Positions 8,376-16,340 of a stretch of DNA of 64,000 nt are shown piece after piece. The notes under the pieces are model-generated. The model saw only the letters and a program-made list of their open reading frames with translations, did no database searches and was not told where the DNA came from. Both the position numbers and the translations under genes were made by a program. The stretch lies in assembly GCA_013289615.1 (NCBI GenBank), contig JABCZO010000015.1, positions 1-64,000 on the forward strand. The letters are read 5' to 3'. How positions within the stretch are numbered: the first letter of the stretch is position 1; the number at the start of each line of letters is the position of its first letter. The stretch is from Gammaproteobacteria bacterium (GTDB lineage: Bacteria; Pseudomonadota; Gammaproteobacteria; Steroidobacterales; Steroidobacteraceae).

Positions 8376-9473
8376 ATGGGTTTCAAAGCTACACCAGCGG
8401 TCGCCATCTCGATGCTTGCGCTCGCCACAATGAGGGCACATGCAGACGCGACGATTGACACGATTGACCGGTATGTGACGTTCAGCGGATTTGGCACGCT
8501 GGGCGTAGTACATTCCGACTACGGTGAAGCCGATTTCATCGCGAACGTGATTCAACCCCGCGGCGTAGGCTTTAGCAGATGGAGTGCAGCTCCGGACAGC
8601 GATTTAGGCGGCCAAGCCAAATTCACCTTCACCGACGCATTGAGCGGTGTGATCCAAGTCCTCTCACGCGACGATTCGAACGGCGAGTTCAAGCCCAGTG
8701 TCGAATGGGCGAACCTCCAGTACCAGATCACTTCAGACCTGAAGGTGCGGGTGGGTCGTATGATCCTGCCAACCTACCAGTACTCCGACACTCAGAACGT
8801 GGGCTACTCCTTGCCCTGGGTACGGATACCCATCGAAATCGCCTACACAGATGCTGGTCTGCACAGCGACGGCCTCGATGTGCTCTATCGCGTGAAGACC
8901 GGCAGCGTCACGCAAAATCTGCAGCTCCAGTGGGGGCGAACGCAGGTGGATTTGCCGGGAGTGGAATATACCTCTACCCCTGCGGCAGTCGTGGTGTTCA
9001 GCGACACTCTGCAATACAGTGACGCCAGCCTGCGGCTGGTGTATCAGAATTACAGCAGCTCGGGACTCCCGCGGGTTCGACTCCAGGTGAGCGGTGCGGG
9101 GCTGACCTATGATCCGGGCGCTTGGTTCGTGATGGCGGATAGCAACTACAGCCAAGACAAATACTTTGGCGATTTATTCGCCTGGTATGTCAGTGGCGGC
9201 GTGCGCCTCGGCCGCTTCGCGCCCTATGCGATCTACTCCACCACCCACGCACAAAGTGTAGGTACCTCCGGCCTGAAGTCACTGGGAAACGATCACACCG
9301 TGACCGCCGGCGTACGATGGGACTTTGCCAAGAACTTCGACACCAAACTTCAGTTGCAGCAGGTGATCGTCGACAGCCTGGATGACCCGGCGACATTTGC
9401 CGACGTCAGGCCCGGTGCCCGGGTCGGCGACAAAGCACATATACTCAGCTTGACGTTGGACTTTGTATTCTAA
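8376..9473 (+). CDS. Outer-membrane porin-like beta-barrel protein
   Basis: A 365-residue exported protein. A signal peptide covers residues 1–23, with likely cleavage after the AHA at 21–23. The mature part is rich in alternating hydrophobic and polar residues and aromatic girdles, and it ends in phenylalanine (LTLDFVF), the usual outer-membrane barrel C-terminus. Segments such as LKVRVGRMILPTYQYSD resemble trimeric porins and similar uncharacterised barrels found beside sensor kinases. The substrate cannot be read from sequence. It is followed four bases later by a PstS-like periplasmic protein and diverges from the hybrid kinase, so porin, binding protein and sensor may form one uptake and sensing set. 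Confidence 0.78.
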   Translation: MGFKATPAVAISMLALATMRAHADATIDTIDRYVTFSGFGTLGVVHSDYGEADFIANVIQPRGVGFSRWSAAPDSDLGGQAKFTFTDALSGVIQVLSRDDSNGEFKPSVEWANLQYQITSDLKVRVGRMILPTYQYSDTQNVGYSLPWVRIPIEIAYTDAGLHSDGLDVLYRVKTGSVTQNLQLQWGRTQVDLPGVEYTSTPAAVVVFSDTLQYSDASLRLVYQNYSSSGLPRVRLQVSGAGLTYDPGAWFVMADSNYSQDKYFGDLFAWYVSGGVRLGRFAPYAIYSTTHAQSVGTSGLKSLGNDHTVTAGVRWDFAKNFDTKLQLQQVIVDSLDDPATFADVRPGARVGDKAHILSLTLDFVF

Positions 9474-9477
9474 GACC

Positions 9478-9900
9478 ATGCCGCCTGTGAAACGTCACTT
9501 CAGATCATCGGTACTCAGCGCTCTGATTCTCGCTGCGTTAGCCGCTGCAGACACACGGGCGGGGGAGATCGCGGTCATTGTCAATCTGGCGGCAGCATCG
9601 ATCAGCAAAGAGCAGATTGCCGACCTCTATCTGGGTAGAAGTGATGCCTGGACACCCATCGATCAAGTCGTAGGATCCGCAATTTACGTTGAGTTCTATA
9701 AGAAAGTGACCGGCCGCGACAGTGCCCAGGTGAAGGCGATCTGGTCACGTATCCTCTTCACCGATCTGGGCGTCGCCCCGAAGCAACTCCCCAATTCGGC
9801 GGCGGTGAAGAAAGCCGTCGCCGCCAACCCGAAAGCGGTGGGCTACATCGAGAAGTCCGAAGTGGATGATTCGATCAAGGTCGCGCTATCGGTCAATTGA
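9478..9900 (+). CDS. Small PstS-like periplasmic substrate-binding protein
   Basis: A 140-residue protein with an N-terminal signal sequence (cleavage likely after about residue 26) and one domain resembling half of a phosphate-binding PstS protein: KEQIADLYLGRSDAWTP, the FYKKVTGRDSAQVKAIWSR helix and NPKAVGYIEKSEVDDSIKV. Full PstS proteins are about 320 residues, so this is a short single-lobe form. No PstABC transporter genes are near, so sensing or delivery to the neighbouring kinase is more likely than ABC transport; that role is inference. The ATG at 9478 was preferred to a TTG at 9463 that would overlap the porin stop codon. Confidence 0.8.
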   Translation: MPPVKRHFRSSVLSALILAALAAADTRAGEIAVIVNLAAASISKEQIADLYLGRSDAWTPIDQVVGSAIYVEFYKKVTGRDSAQVKAIWSRILFTDLGVAPKQLPNSAAVKKAVAANPKAVGYIEKSEVDDSIKVALSVN

Positions 9901-9960
9901 CCAACCGATAACGAACTGGGGGCGAAAGCTCGGCATCTTCTAGAAACACAGCGGCCGTCT

Positions 9961-10545
9961 TTAATGTTGATCACGTGTATAGCGATTGATCCAGTTAACC
10001 TCCCAGGTCTCGCCGCCGTCATCCGAAAACGCCTGCTCGGATTGAGCCGTGTTGGCGGTGATCCCCCAAATTGAAAATCGCACGAGCACGGATCTACCGT
10101 TGATTGGCTCCTGGTCATAGAAGTCGCCGCGCCCATTCTTGAACTGCCCGACGCTGCGCACACCTAGCATGCCCACATTGGGAGTGGCGAAGGCGAGACT
10201 CCACTGGTGAGTGGTCGGATTATAGGTGCGCAGGGACAACAGTTCGAGCTTACCCGCCGGGCCATCGGCGTTGAATTGCGCCAGATTGGCACGGCCGTCC
10301 CAGATCTTCCTGACCTCGGTCGTGCCGTCCATCTCGATCCAGGCGCTCGAACCGGTCAATGGATGCAGAAGGCGCGATGAGTGCGTCTTTCATCTCCCGA
10401 AATCGAAGTCGAAATCATGTTGACCATCTCGGGACGCGCTATCGGGTTGCGGGCCGACGTCATTCGATCCTGCTGCGGTATCTGCTGCTGCAATCAACGC
10501 ACTAGTGAAAAGTCCGAGAAATACGACGCCGACAAACGACTTCAT
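9961..10545 (-). pseudogene. DUF1579-like secreted protein interrupted by an in-frame TGA
   Basis: Reading from the ATG at 10545 gives a signal peptide (MKSFVGVVFLGLFTSALIAA) and DGQHDFDFDFGR. An in-frame TGA at 10392–10390 follows, then KTHSSRLLHPLTGSSAWIEMDG and the rest of the domain to 9961. The adjacent paralogue reads DGRHDFDFNIGVWRTH at the same place, so the TGA sits exactly where a conserved tryptophan is expected (TGG to TGA). The frame before and after is intact over 194 codons, so this is one point mutation or a recoded codon, not general decay. The ATG overlaps the stop of the upstream paralogue (ATGA), so both were once co-translated. The function of the family is unknown. Confidence 0.75.
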
Positions 10546-11144
10546 TGCGCCGAGCCTGTTCGCTGATTGTCTCTGGTGAGGTTTGCGATAAAAGCCGGTG
10601 CCCAGGTCTTGCCGCCGTCATCCGAGTAAGACTGCTCGAAATGGTGCGAATCGGGTGTGATGTCCGACCACACCGCTCGAACCAGAATCGCCCGCGCCTT
10701 AACGGTATCCTGGGAGAACAGTTCCCCACGCCCGTCCTTAAACGCACCGATCAACGGCGCTGTGAGAACGCCGCTCTTGCTGTTCGCGAACGACTGGCTC
10801 CATTGATGCGCGCCGGGATTGTAAAGAAACAGCGTCAGTCCTTCCCAGTGGCCGTTCGGACCGTCGGCCTCGATCTCCTCCAACTCGGCGCGGCCGTCCC
10901 AGATTGTTCGTACCGTCACCGTTCCATTGAGTTCCATCGAGCGAGTCGAGCCTGACAGGGGGTCCAGGATGCGTTTGATGTGGGTTCTCCACACACCGAT
11001 ATTGAAATCGAAATCATGCCGGCCATCGCGAGCGGTGATATCAGGCGGCCGGGCAGGTGCGTCCGCCGCGTTGACTGGAGGCGCGAGACCGACCGAGCTG
11101 ACTACAGCGAGCAGGAGATTGGCGCCTGGCTTGAAATTCATCAT
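10542..11144 (-). CDS. Secreted DUF1579-like protein
   Basis: A 200-residue protein with a signal peptide (residues 1–26, cleavage near VNAAD) and a single DUF1579-like domain: FDFNIGVWRTH, RTIWDGRAELEEI, LFLYNPGAHQWSQSFA, GAFKDGRGELF, and SYSDDGGKTWAPAF. The family is of unknown function and is often periplasmic. A second, nonsense-mutated copy overlaps its stop codon by four bases, so the two arose by tandem duplication. The MocR-type regulator diverges from this pair, and such regulators often control the divergent gene; whether that holds here is inference. Confidence 0.82.
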   Translation of the reverse strand: MMNFKPGANLLLAVVSSVGLAPPVNAADAPARPPDITARDGRHDFDFNIGVWRTHIKRILDPLSGSTRSMELNGTVTVRTIWDGRAELEEIEADGPNGHWEGLTLFLYNPGAHQWSQSFANSKSGVLTAPLIGAFKDGRGELFSQDTVKARAILVRAVWSDITPDSHHFEQSYSDDGGKTWAPAFIANLTRDNQRTGSAQ

Positions 11145-11177
11145 TTAGAGTGCCTCCGCAAAGCCACTATCGGAAAT

Positions 11178-11256
11178 CATGATCGCTCCCCCAGTGAGGC
11201 TGTGCCGCAACACCGAGGGTCGCTAAACTGTCGAGCCATGAAAGTTTGCGATCATG
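11178..11256. promoter_or_regulatory. Perfect 9-bp inverted repeat in a divergent promoter region, candidate MocR operator
   Basis: CATGATCGC at 11178–11186 and GCGATCATG at 11248–11256 are exact reverse complements 61 bases apart. They lie in the 150-bp gap between the DUF1579-like genes and the MocR-type regulator. MocR proteins are domain-swapped dimers that often contact repeated sites far apart, so this pair is a candidate operator. No direct evidence of binding is available. Confidence 0.35.
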
Positions 11257-11294
11257 GCGGCCGTTACCTGAAGGGTCACTTGGAGGAAAAATAG

Positions 11295-12821
11295 TTGGGC
11301 CACTCTCGATCACCGCGAACGGGAGCGCCGAATCCGCTATTCGAAGTGGAACTGAAGCTGGCAGCCAGGGGCTCGCGCGAGTCCGCACGCACCCTGTATC
11401 GCGAACTGAAAGCAGCAATTCTCGATGGACGATTGCTGGTGGGCGCCCAATTGCCGCCGGCGCGCAAGTCGGAAGCGTACTTCGGCTTGTCGCGAAACAC
11501 GGCGGTCGAGGTCTATGACAGGCTGGTGAACGAGGGCTATGTCCTCACTCGGCGGGGCGCCGGCACCTTTGTCGCCGAGCGGATCCCGGCACCGGCGTTA
11601 CGCCCGGAGCCGCAGGCTAAATCGCTCCCGGCTCACCGTCTGAACCCGTTTTGGCTCGACCCGGACGTGACCGCGGCGATCGGGTTTTGGCGGGATCGGC
11701 CGGAAGGCAGTCCGTCGGCGCGTCATAGCCGCGACGTGGATTTTCGTCCGGCGTTAGTCGACCCGCGGCTGTTTCCATTCGATGTCTTCCGTCGCGTCAG
11801 CGCCAGGCAACTTCGAGGATTGGAGCGAAAGCCCGCGAGCTACAAGAGTGCGCAAGGGAACCAGGGCAATTTCTACCTTCGCGAAGCGATCACCAAGCAC
11901 ATCGCGTTGACGCGCGCGGTGGTCTGCCAGGCGGACGACGTCCTGGTCACGTCCGGGGCGCAACAGGCGTTCGATCTGCTCGCCAGGGCGTTGGTCACGC
12001 GCGACGAGACCGTCGTCGCTATCGAGGACCCCGGCTATCCCCCTATGCGTGTGGCGTTCGCCGCTGCAGGGGCAATAGTCGTGCCCGTTGGGGTCGACCA
12101 GGAAGGACTGATCGTCGAGCAACTCCCGCGCGGTGTCGGTGTGATCTGCGTCTGTCCATCCCACCAGTTTCCGCTCGGCATGACGATGTCGGCGCGCCGC
12201 CGCAAGGCACTGGTCGAGTTCGCGCGAAACTGTGGAGCTGTCGTTATCGAAGACGACTACGATGGGGAATTTCGCTATGAGGCCAGCCCTTTGCAAGCGC
12301 TGAGGACGACCCGCGATGCGGATATCGTATTTTATGTAGGCACATTCTCGAAGTGCATGCTGTCGGCGTTGCGAATCGGGTTCCTGGTGCTTCCCAGGTG
12401 GGCACTGCAAACCTTCGTGGCGGCGAAGAATTGTCTGGACTGGCATTGCTCAACGCCGGTTCAAGGTGGGGTGGCCGAATTCATCGCGCGCGGCCACTTA
12501 GCGCGCCACGTTCGCAGGATGCGCCACATCTACAAGCAACGTCGTCAGCTGCTGCTTAACTTTCTGTGCGCGGAACTTGCAGAATGGTTGGACCCCATTC
12601 CGTCCTGCTACGGCATGCACGTTGCGGCCGTGGCGCGTGCGTCCTTGGACCTTGAGCACGTGACCGAAGTGTTACTGCGGCACAACGTGAAAATGCACAC
12701 ATTCAGTAGATATTTCGTTGGACCGCAAACAAGAGTCGGTCTGATTTTTGGTTATGGGGCGGCAGACCTGTCTGAGATGAAGCAAGGTCTATCGGCTGTG
12801 CGAAAAGTGCTGCAAAGCTGA
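11295..12821 (+). CDS. MocR/PdxR-family transcriptional regulator (GntR HTH plus aminotransferase fold)
   Basis: A 508-residue regulator. Residues about 35–105 are a GntR-type winged helix (LYRELKAAILDGRLLVGAQLP, SRNTAVEVYDRLVNEGYV). Residues about 145–500 are a fold-type I aminotransferase-like domain with the PLP lysine K353 in GTFSKCML, the pocket motif DDYDGEFRY and the SGAQQAFDL loop. Members sense PLP or amino-acid-derived ligands and regulate neighbouring genes. The TTG at 11295 was chosen because GGAGG lies eight bases upstream; no ATG is better placed. It diverges from the DUF1579-like pair across a region with a long-spaced inverted repeat. Confidence 0.9.
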   Translation: MGHSRSPRTGAPNPLFEVELKLAARGSRESARTLYRELKAAILDGRLLVGAQLPPARKSEAYFGLSRNTAVEVYDRLVNEGYVLTRRGAGTFVAERIPAPALRPEPQAKSLPAHRLNPFWLDPDVTAAIGFWRDRPEGSPSARHSRDVDFRPALVDPRLFPFDVFRRVSARQLRGLERKPASYKSAQGNQGNFYLREAITKHIALTRAVVCQADDVLVTSGAQQAFDLLARALVTRDETVVAIEDPGYPPMRVAFAAAGAIVVPVGVDQEGLIVEQLPRGVGVICVCPSHQFPLGMTMSARRRKALVEFARNCGAVVIEDDYDGEFRYEASPLQALRTTRDADIVFYVGTFSKCMLSALRIGFLVLPRWALQTFVAAKNCLDWHCSTPVQGGVAEFIARGHLARHVRRMRHIYKQRRQLLLNFLCAELAEWLDPIPSCYGMHVAAVARASLDLEHVTEVLLRHNVKMHTFSRYFVGPQTRVGLIFGYGAADLSEMKQGLSAVRKVLQS

Positions 12822-13171
12822 CAGGGTGTAGCCGGGTGTTTGACGCGGTGGGCGACCCGCGAGCGAATCCCATGTTAAATCAAGAGGGTACGGGGCCAGG
12901 AGGGAGCCAGGAGACGATTGAGTGGAGTGCGGCAGCGCGAATGATTGACGCCAGATATGTCGGTAGAAGGCGTCCTGCGCCTCATTAACTGTGAGCTAAG
13001 TGTGCTAGCCAACGGACAGGTGAGCTGTTCGACGCGTAACGTCGCTCTTTGCGGTGTGACGGTTAGCTGCATCGACCGACCTCGGACAACGGCAGCCACC
13101 GAAACGCCGCCAGACACACCCTGGGGTGAGGCGCAACCCACCCACTCGCTAAACCAACCGAGCATCCCAAT
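12822..13171. other. Intergenic, nothing recognised
   Basis: 350 bases between the MocR-type gene and the BON-domain gene. Open frames on both strands are short and lack convincing starts. No terminator hairpin with a T-run and no repeat of note was found. It should contain the promoter of the BON-domain gene. Confidence 0.4.
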
Positions 13172-13906
13172 ATGAATTCGAAGTCAACTGGCAAGATCGT
13201 CATCGGTGGCGGCATGGCGGTAATCGTCGTCATAGGCGCCGTCTCGTTTGCGCTGCTGTCCCACCGACGTGCCTCGGTCGCTCAGATTATGCAGCCCCCG
13301 GCTGCCGTCGCTCCGGTGCCGGACGCTCCCGTCGCGGCGGCTCCGATTCCCGACGTGCCGGCTGCGGCCGCGACGATTCCCGACGCCCCTGCCTCGGTCG
13401 CACAAACAGGCAGTGTCGGCGCCAAAGCCGGCGACACGGCTGGTCCGGCCGCCACCGAGCCCAGGATCGCTGCTGACCGACATCGATCGAAGGCACACAG
13501 CAGCGTTGTCGCCACCAACGGCAGCGTCACGAGTACTGGATCTACCGTCAACGCAAGCGAGAAACCCGCGGCCGAGATCGCAAAAAGCGCCGACGGCGTG
13601 AACAGCGTCGATGCGCCGACGATGCCGCCGGCCGCCAGCAGCACCGGCGCCGATGCCCCGCAAGTGGCAATGAGCACCGATCCCGCCGCCAGCGACAGCC
13701 GGATCACTACCGAGGTGAAATCCCAGATCGCTGCCGACAGCATGAGCAAGGACGTTGATGTCGGAGTGATCACGACCAACGGCGTCGTCGTGCTGAGCGG
13801 CACCCTGGCCACCCAGGACGTCATCGATCACGTCAAGGGCGTGGCGGAGAAGGTCAAGGACGTCAAGAGCGTGGACGCTTCCGCGCTGAAGGTCACCAGC
13901 ACCTGA
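13172..13906 (+). CDS. Membrane-anchored BON-domain protein with Ala/Pro-rich linker
   Basis: A 244-residue protein. An N-terminal membrane segment (about 9–29, IVIGGGMAVIVVIGAVSFAL) is followed by a low-complexity Ala/Pro/Val linker (about 40–170) containing near-repeats of PVAAAPIPDVPAAA type. The C-terminal BON domain (about 172–240) shows ITTEVKSQIAADS, VDVGVITTNGVVVLSGTL and VKDVKSVDASALKV. BON domains bind phospholipid or are found in OsmY-like envelope stress proteins. The linker could span the periplasm from the inner membrane. The specific role is unknown, and neither flanking gene gives a hint. Confidence 0.82.
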   Translation: MNSKSTGKIVIGGGMAVIVVIGAVSFALLSHRRASVAQIMQPPAAVAPVPDAPVAAAPIPDVPAAAATIPDAPASVAQTGSVGAKAGDTAGPAATEPRIAADRHRSKAHSSVVATNGSVTSTGSTVNASEKPAAEIAKSADGVNSVDAPTMPPAASSTGADAPQVAMSTDPAASDSRITTEVKSQIAADSMSKDVDVGVITTNGVVVLSGTLATQDVIDHVKGVAEKVKDVKSVDASALKVTST

Positions 13907-13998
13907 CGACATGTGAAACCGAGGCGTTCCGCTGGGCGGTGCGCCTGGCGATGGGAGCGTGGTTCGGGGCCGGATCGGTGTTGGTATGCGTTGCTGTC

Positions 13999-15105
13999 TT
14001 ACTCCAGACTGACGATCACCTTTCCTCGCGCGTGCCCCTGCTCCAGGTATCGCATCGCCGCCGGCGTCTCATTCAGCGTGTATTGTCTATCGATGACCGG
14101 CGTCAGTTTGCCGGCCTGCATGAGATCGCGCAGGGTGTCGAGATCCTGGGTTTTGTTCGCGTCCGCCATCAGCATGCTGAACTTCTGGCTCACGAACGGT
14201 GAAATCAGGTACGCCTTGATCGGACTGGCTAATGGCCCGAGCCACGGGTCGTCGCTCTGCGCTCCAATGATCACAAAGATGCCATGCGGATTCAACACGC
14301 GCCGGTCGTCCAGAAGGGCGTGATTTCCAACCGTGTCAAAAATCAAATCGTAATGCTGGGAGCCCTTGGTGAAATCCTCTTTGGTGTAATCAATGACGTG
14401 ATCCGCACCGATGGATCGCACCAGGTCCACGTTGCGCGTGCTGCATACACCGGTCACGTCTGCGCCGAGTGACTTGGCGATCTGCACGGCAAAGGTTCCC
14501 ACGCCCCCCGAGGCACCGTTGATCAGCACCCTTTGCCCCGCTTTAAGCTGTCCCTTGTCGCGCAAACCCTGCAATGCGGTGATCGCCGCAACCGGCACAG
14601 ACGCCGCTTGCGCAAACGACATGTTGGATGGTTTCAGCGCCAGTCCTACCTCCGTTGACGTCACGTACTCTGCCAACGCTCCATCGGCAGTGCCGAAAAT
14701 CTCGTCTCCAGCCTTGAACTGCTTGACGTCGGCACCGACGGCTTCGACCGTGCCTGAGAAATCGACGCCGATTCGTGTGGACTTCGGTGTGCCCATACCG
14801 ACCTGCATGCGCATGACGTATGGCTTGCCGCGCATGAAATGCCAGTCAAGAGGATTCAATGAGGCGTCGTGAACCTTTATCAGCAGCTCATTGGCTGCCG
14901 CAGTTGGCTTCTCCACTTCTTCGAGTTTGAGGACATCAGGTGAGCCATACTGGCGATAGACGATGGCCTTCATGCGAGCTGCGTTGCTGCGAAGCGCAGG
15001 CGCGGGGGCCGGCGCCGAGTCGTGGGAGATCGCTATTGCCAGCGCCGCTAGCGCGACGCCCGCGAGCACCAGGAGGGTGCTTACAATCTTGGAAGAACGA
15101 GTCAT
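13999..15105 (-). CDS. Membrane-anchored zinc-free MDR family oxidoreductase (quinone-reductase-like)
   Basis: A 368-residue protein with a probable N-terminal signal anchor (SKIVSTLLVLAGVALAALAI, residues about 5–24). A medium-chain dehydrogenase/reductase domain follows: MKAIVYRQYGSPDVLKLEEV, the GroES-like region, the NAD(P) motif NGASGGVGTFAVQIAKSLGADV, and the C-terminal KLTPVIDRQYTLNETPAAMRYLEQGHARGKVIV. Catalytic and structural zinc ligands are missing, placing it with NADPH:quinone oxidoreductases and enoyl reductases. The N-terminal anchor is unusual, because most relatives begin at MKAIVY. The ATG at 15105 was chosen since it starts the hydrophobic segment. It diverges from the LysR-type regulator. 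Confidence 0.85.
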   Translation of the reverse strand: MTRSSKIVSTLLVLAGVALAALAIAISHDSAPAPAPALRSNAARMKAIVYRQYGSPDVLKLEEVEKPTAAANELLIKVHDASLNPLDWHFMRGKPYVMRMQVGMGTPKSTRIGVDFSGTVEAVGADVKQFKAGDEIFGTADGALAEYVTSTEVGLALKPSNMSFAQAASVPVAAITALQGLRDKGQLKAGQRVLINGASGGVGTFAVQIAKSLGADVTGVCSTRNVDLVRSIGADHVIDYTKEDFTKGSQHYDLIFDTVGNHALLDDRRVLNPHGIFVIIGAQSDDPWLGPLASPIKAYLISPFVSQKFSMLMADANKTQDLDTLRDLMQAGKLTPVIDRQYTLNETPAAMRYLEQGHARGKVIVSLE

Positions 15106-15328
15106 GGACCTGATGCTCCCGGAAGAATCACGCGCGGATTTCTTTGCGATCGCATCGCATTCTATGTTCGACACCATTGCAGCAGCGACCAAAGTTTCAG
15201 CCGGCTGCACTGCCCGCAGGTTCGCCGGCTAAGCTATTGAATTTGCTTGAGTGAGAGGGGTGGCGCCGGCGTCGCCGATCCTGAATAGTGAAACTGCACC
15301 TACGCAACGAAATATCCAGGGGCCGCGA

Positions 15329-16243
15329 ATGTTGGTTCGTCATCTGTTCTATTTTGTGACGCTAGCTCGTGAACGGCACTTCGCTCGAGCGGCCGAGGCC
15401 TGCAACGTCGCCCAGCCCACGCTGTCGGCTGCGATCCGCAAACTCGAGGAGGACCTGGAAGCGCGTCTGGTGCTGCGCGATCATCATTTTGTCGGCCTGA
15501 CGCCCGAGGGCGAAAAGGTGCTGACCTGGGGCCGGCAGATCCTGGCCGACTACACCAGTCTGCGCGAGGACCTGTCGCGCCTGCGTCGCGGCCTGGTCGG
15601 CACGCTGCGGCTAGGCGTCATTCCGGCCGCCATGCCCTCGGTCTCGTTCCTCACGTCCCGCTTTTGCAGTGAGCACCCGGCGGCGGACGTCGAGATCCAG
15701 TCCCTGAACTCGCGCTCCATCCAGCGTGGCCTGGATGCGTTCGAGCTGGAAGGCGGCGTGACCTACCTGGAGAACGAGCCGCTGGAAAACGTTCAGCGGG
15801 TGCCGCTCTATCAGGAGCGCTATGTGCTGGTGACGCCACGCGAACATCCGCTGGCTTCGCGCGCCAGCGTGACCTGGAGCGAAGCCGCGGCGCAGCGCCT
15901 GTGCCTGCTCAGCGAGGATATGCAGAACCGACGCATACTGAACAATGTCATGGGATCGATCGGCCTGGTGGTAACGCCGTCCGTCGTCAGCAACTCGTTT
16001 CTCGGAATCTATTCACATCTGCAGCACGGTGATTGGTGCAGCATCGTGCCGCATAGTTTTTCCTATATGTTCGGCGACACGCCAGGCCTGGTCGCGATCG
16101 ACCTGGTTGAGCCGGTGCATACCCAGACGGTTGGCCTGGTGCTCTCCAATCGCGAGCCGCGCTCGCCGATGGCCGGCGCCCTGCTGGCCAGCGTGCTCGA
16201 AAGCGATCTGCCTATGGACTTTGCGCGCCATCGGGCTGCTTGA
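15329..16243 (+). CDS. LysR-family transcriptional regulator
   Basis: A 304-residue LysR-type regulator. An N-terminal winged helix at about 1–60 (LFYFVTLARERHFARAAEACNVAQPTLSAAIRKLEE) is followed by a periplasmic-binding-protein-like effector domain (about 90–295: GTLRLGVIPAAMPSVSFL, FELEGGVTYLENEPL, YVLVTPREHPLA). The ATG at 15329 gives the usual start directly before the HTH; upstream in-frame codons are unlike the family. It lies 97 bases before the NAD-dependent formate dehydrogenase on the same strand and 223 bases from the divergent MDR gene, so either may be its target. The effector is unknown. Confidence 0.9.
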   Translation: MLVRHLFYFVTLARERHFARAAEACNVAQPTLSAAIRKLEEDLEARLVLRDHHFVGLTPEGEKVLTWGRQILADYTSLREDLSRLRRGLVGTLRLGVIPAAMPSVSFLTSRFCSEHPAADVEIQSLNSRSIQRGLDAFELEGGVTYLENEPLENVQRVPLYQERYVLVTPREHPLASRASVTWSEAAAQRLCLLSEDMQNRRILNNVMGSIGLVVTPSVVSNSFLGIYSHLQHGDWCSIVPHSFSYMFGDTPGLVAIDLVEPVHTQTVGLVLSNREPRSPMAGALLASVLESDLPMDFARHRAA

Positions 16244-16340
16244 TCGAAGGCTCCTATCAGCTGTTCCAAGACTTTCATTGGATCGCGGCTACCCAACGGG
16301 TCAGGATCGGCGCGAATATCCAGCAACGGGGGATCGCGCC

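Noticed and set aside
13184-13912. 242-codon Gly/Arg-rich frame on the minus strand
   Set aside because: It lies opposite the low-complexity linker of the BON-domain gene; the plus-strand reading has an anchor and a real domain.
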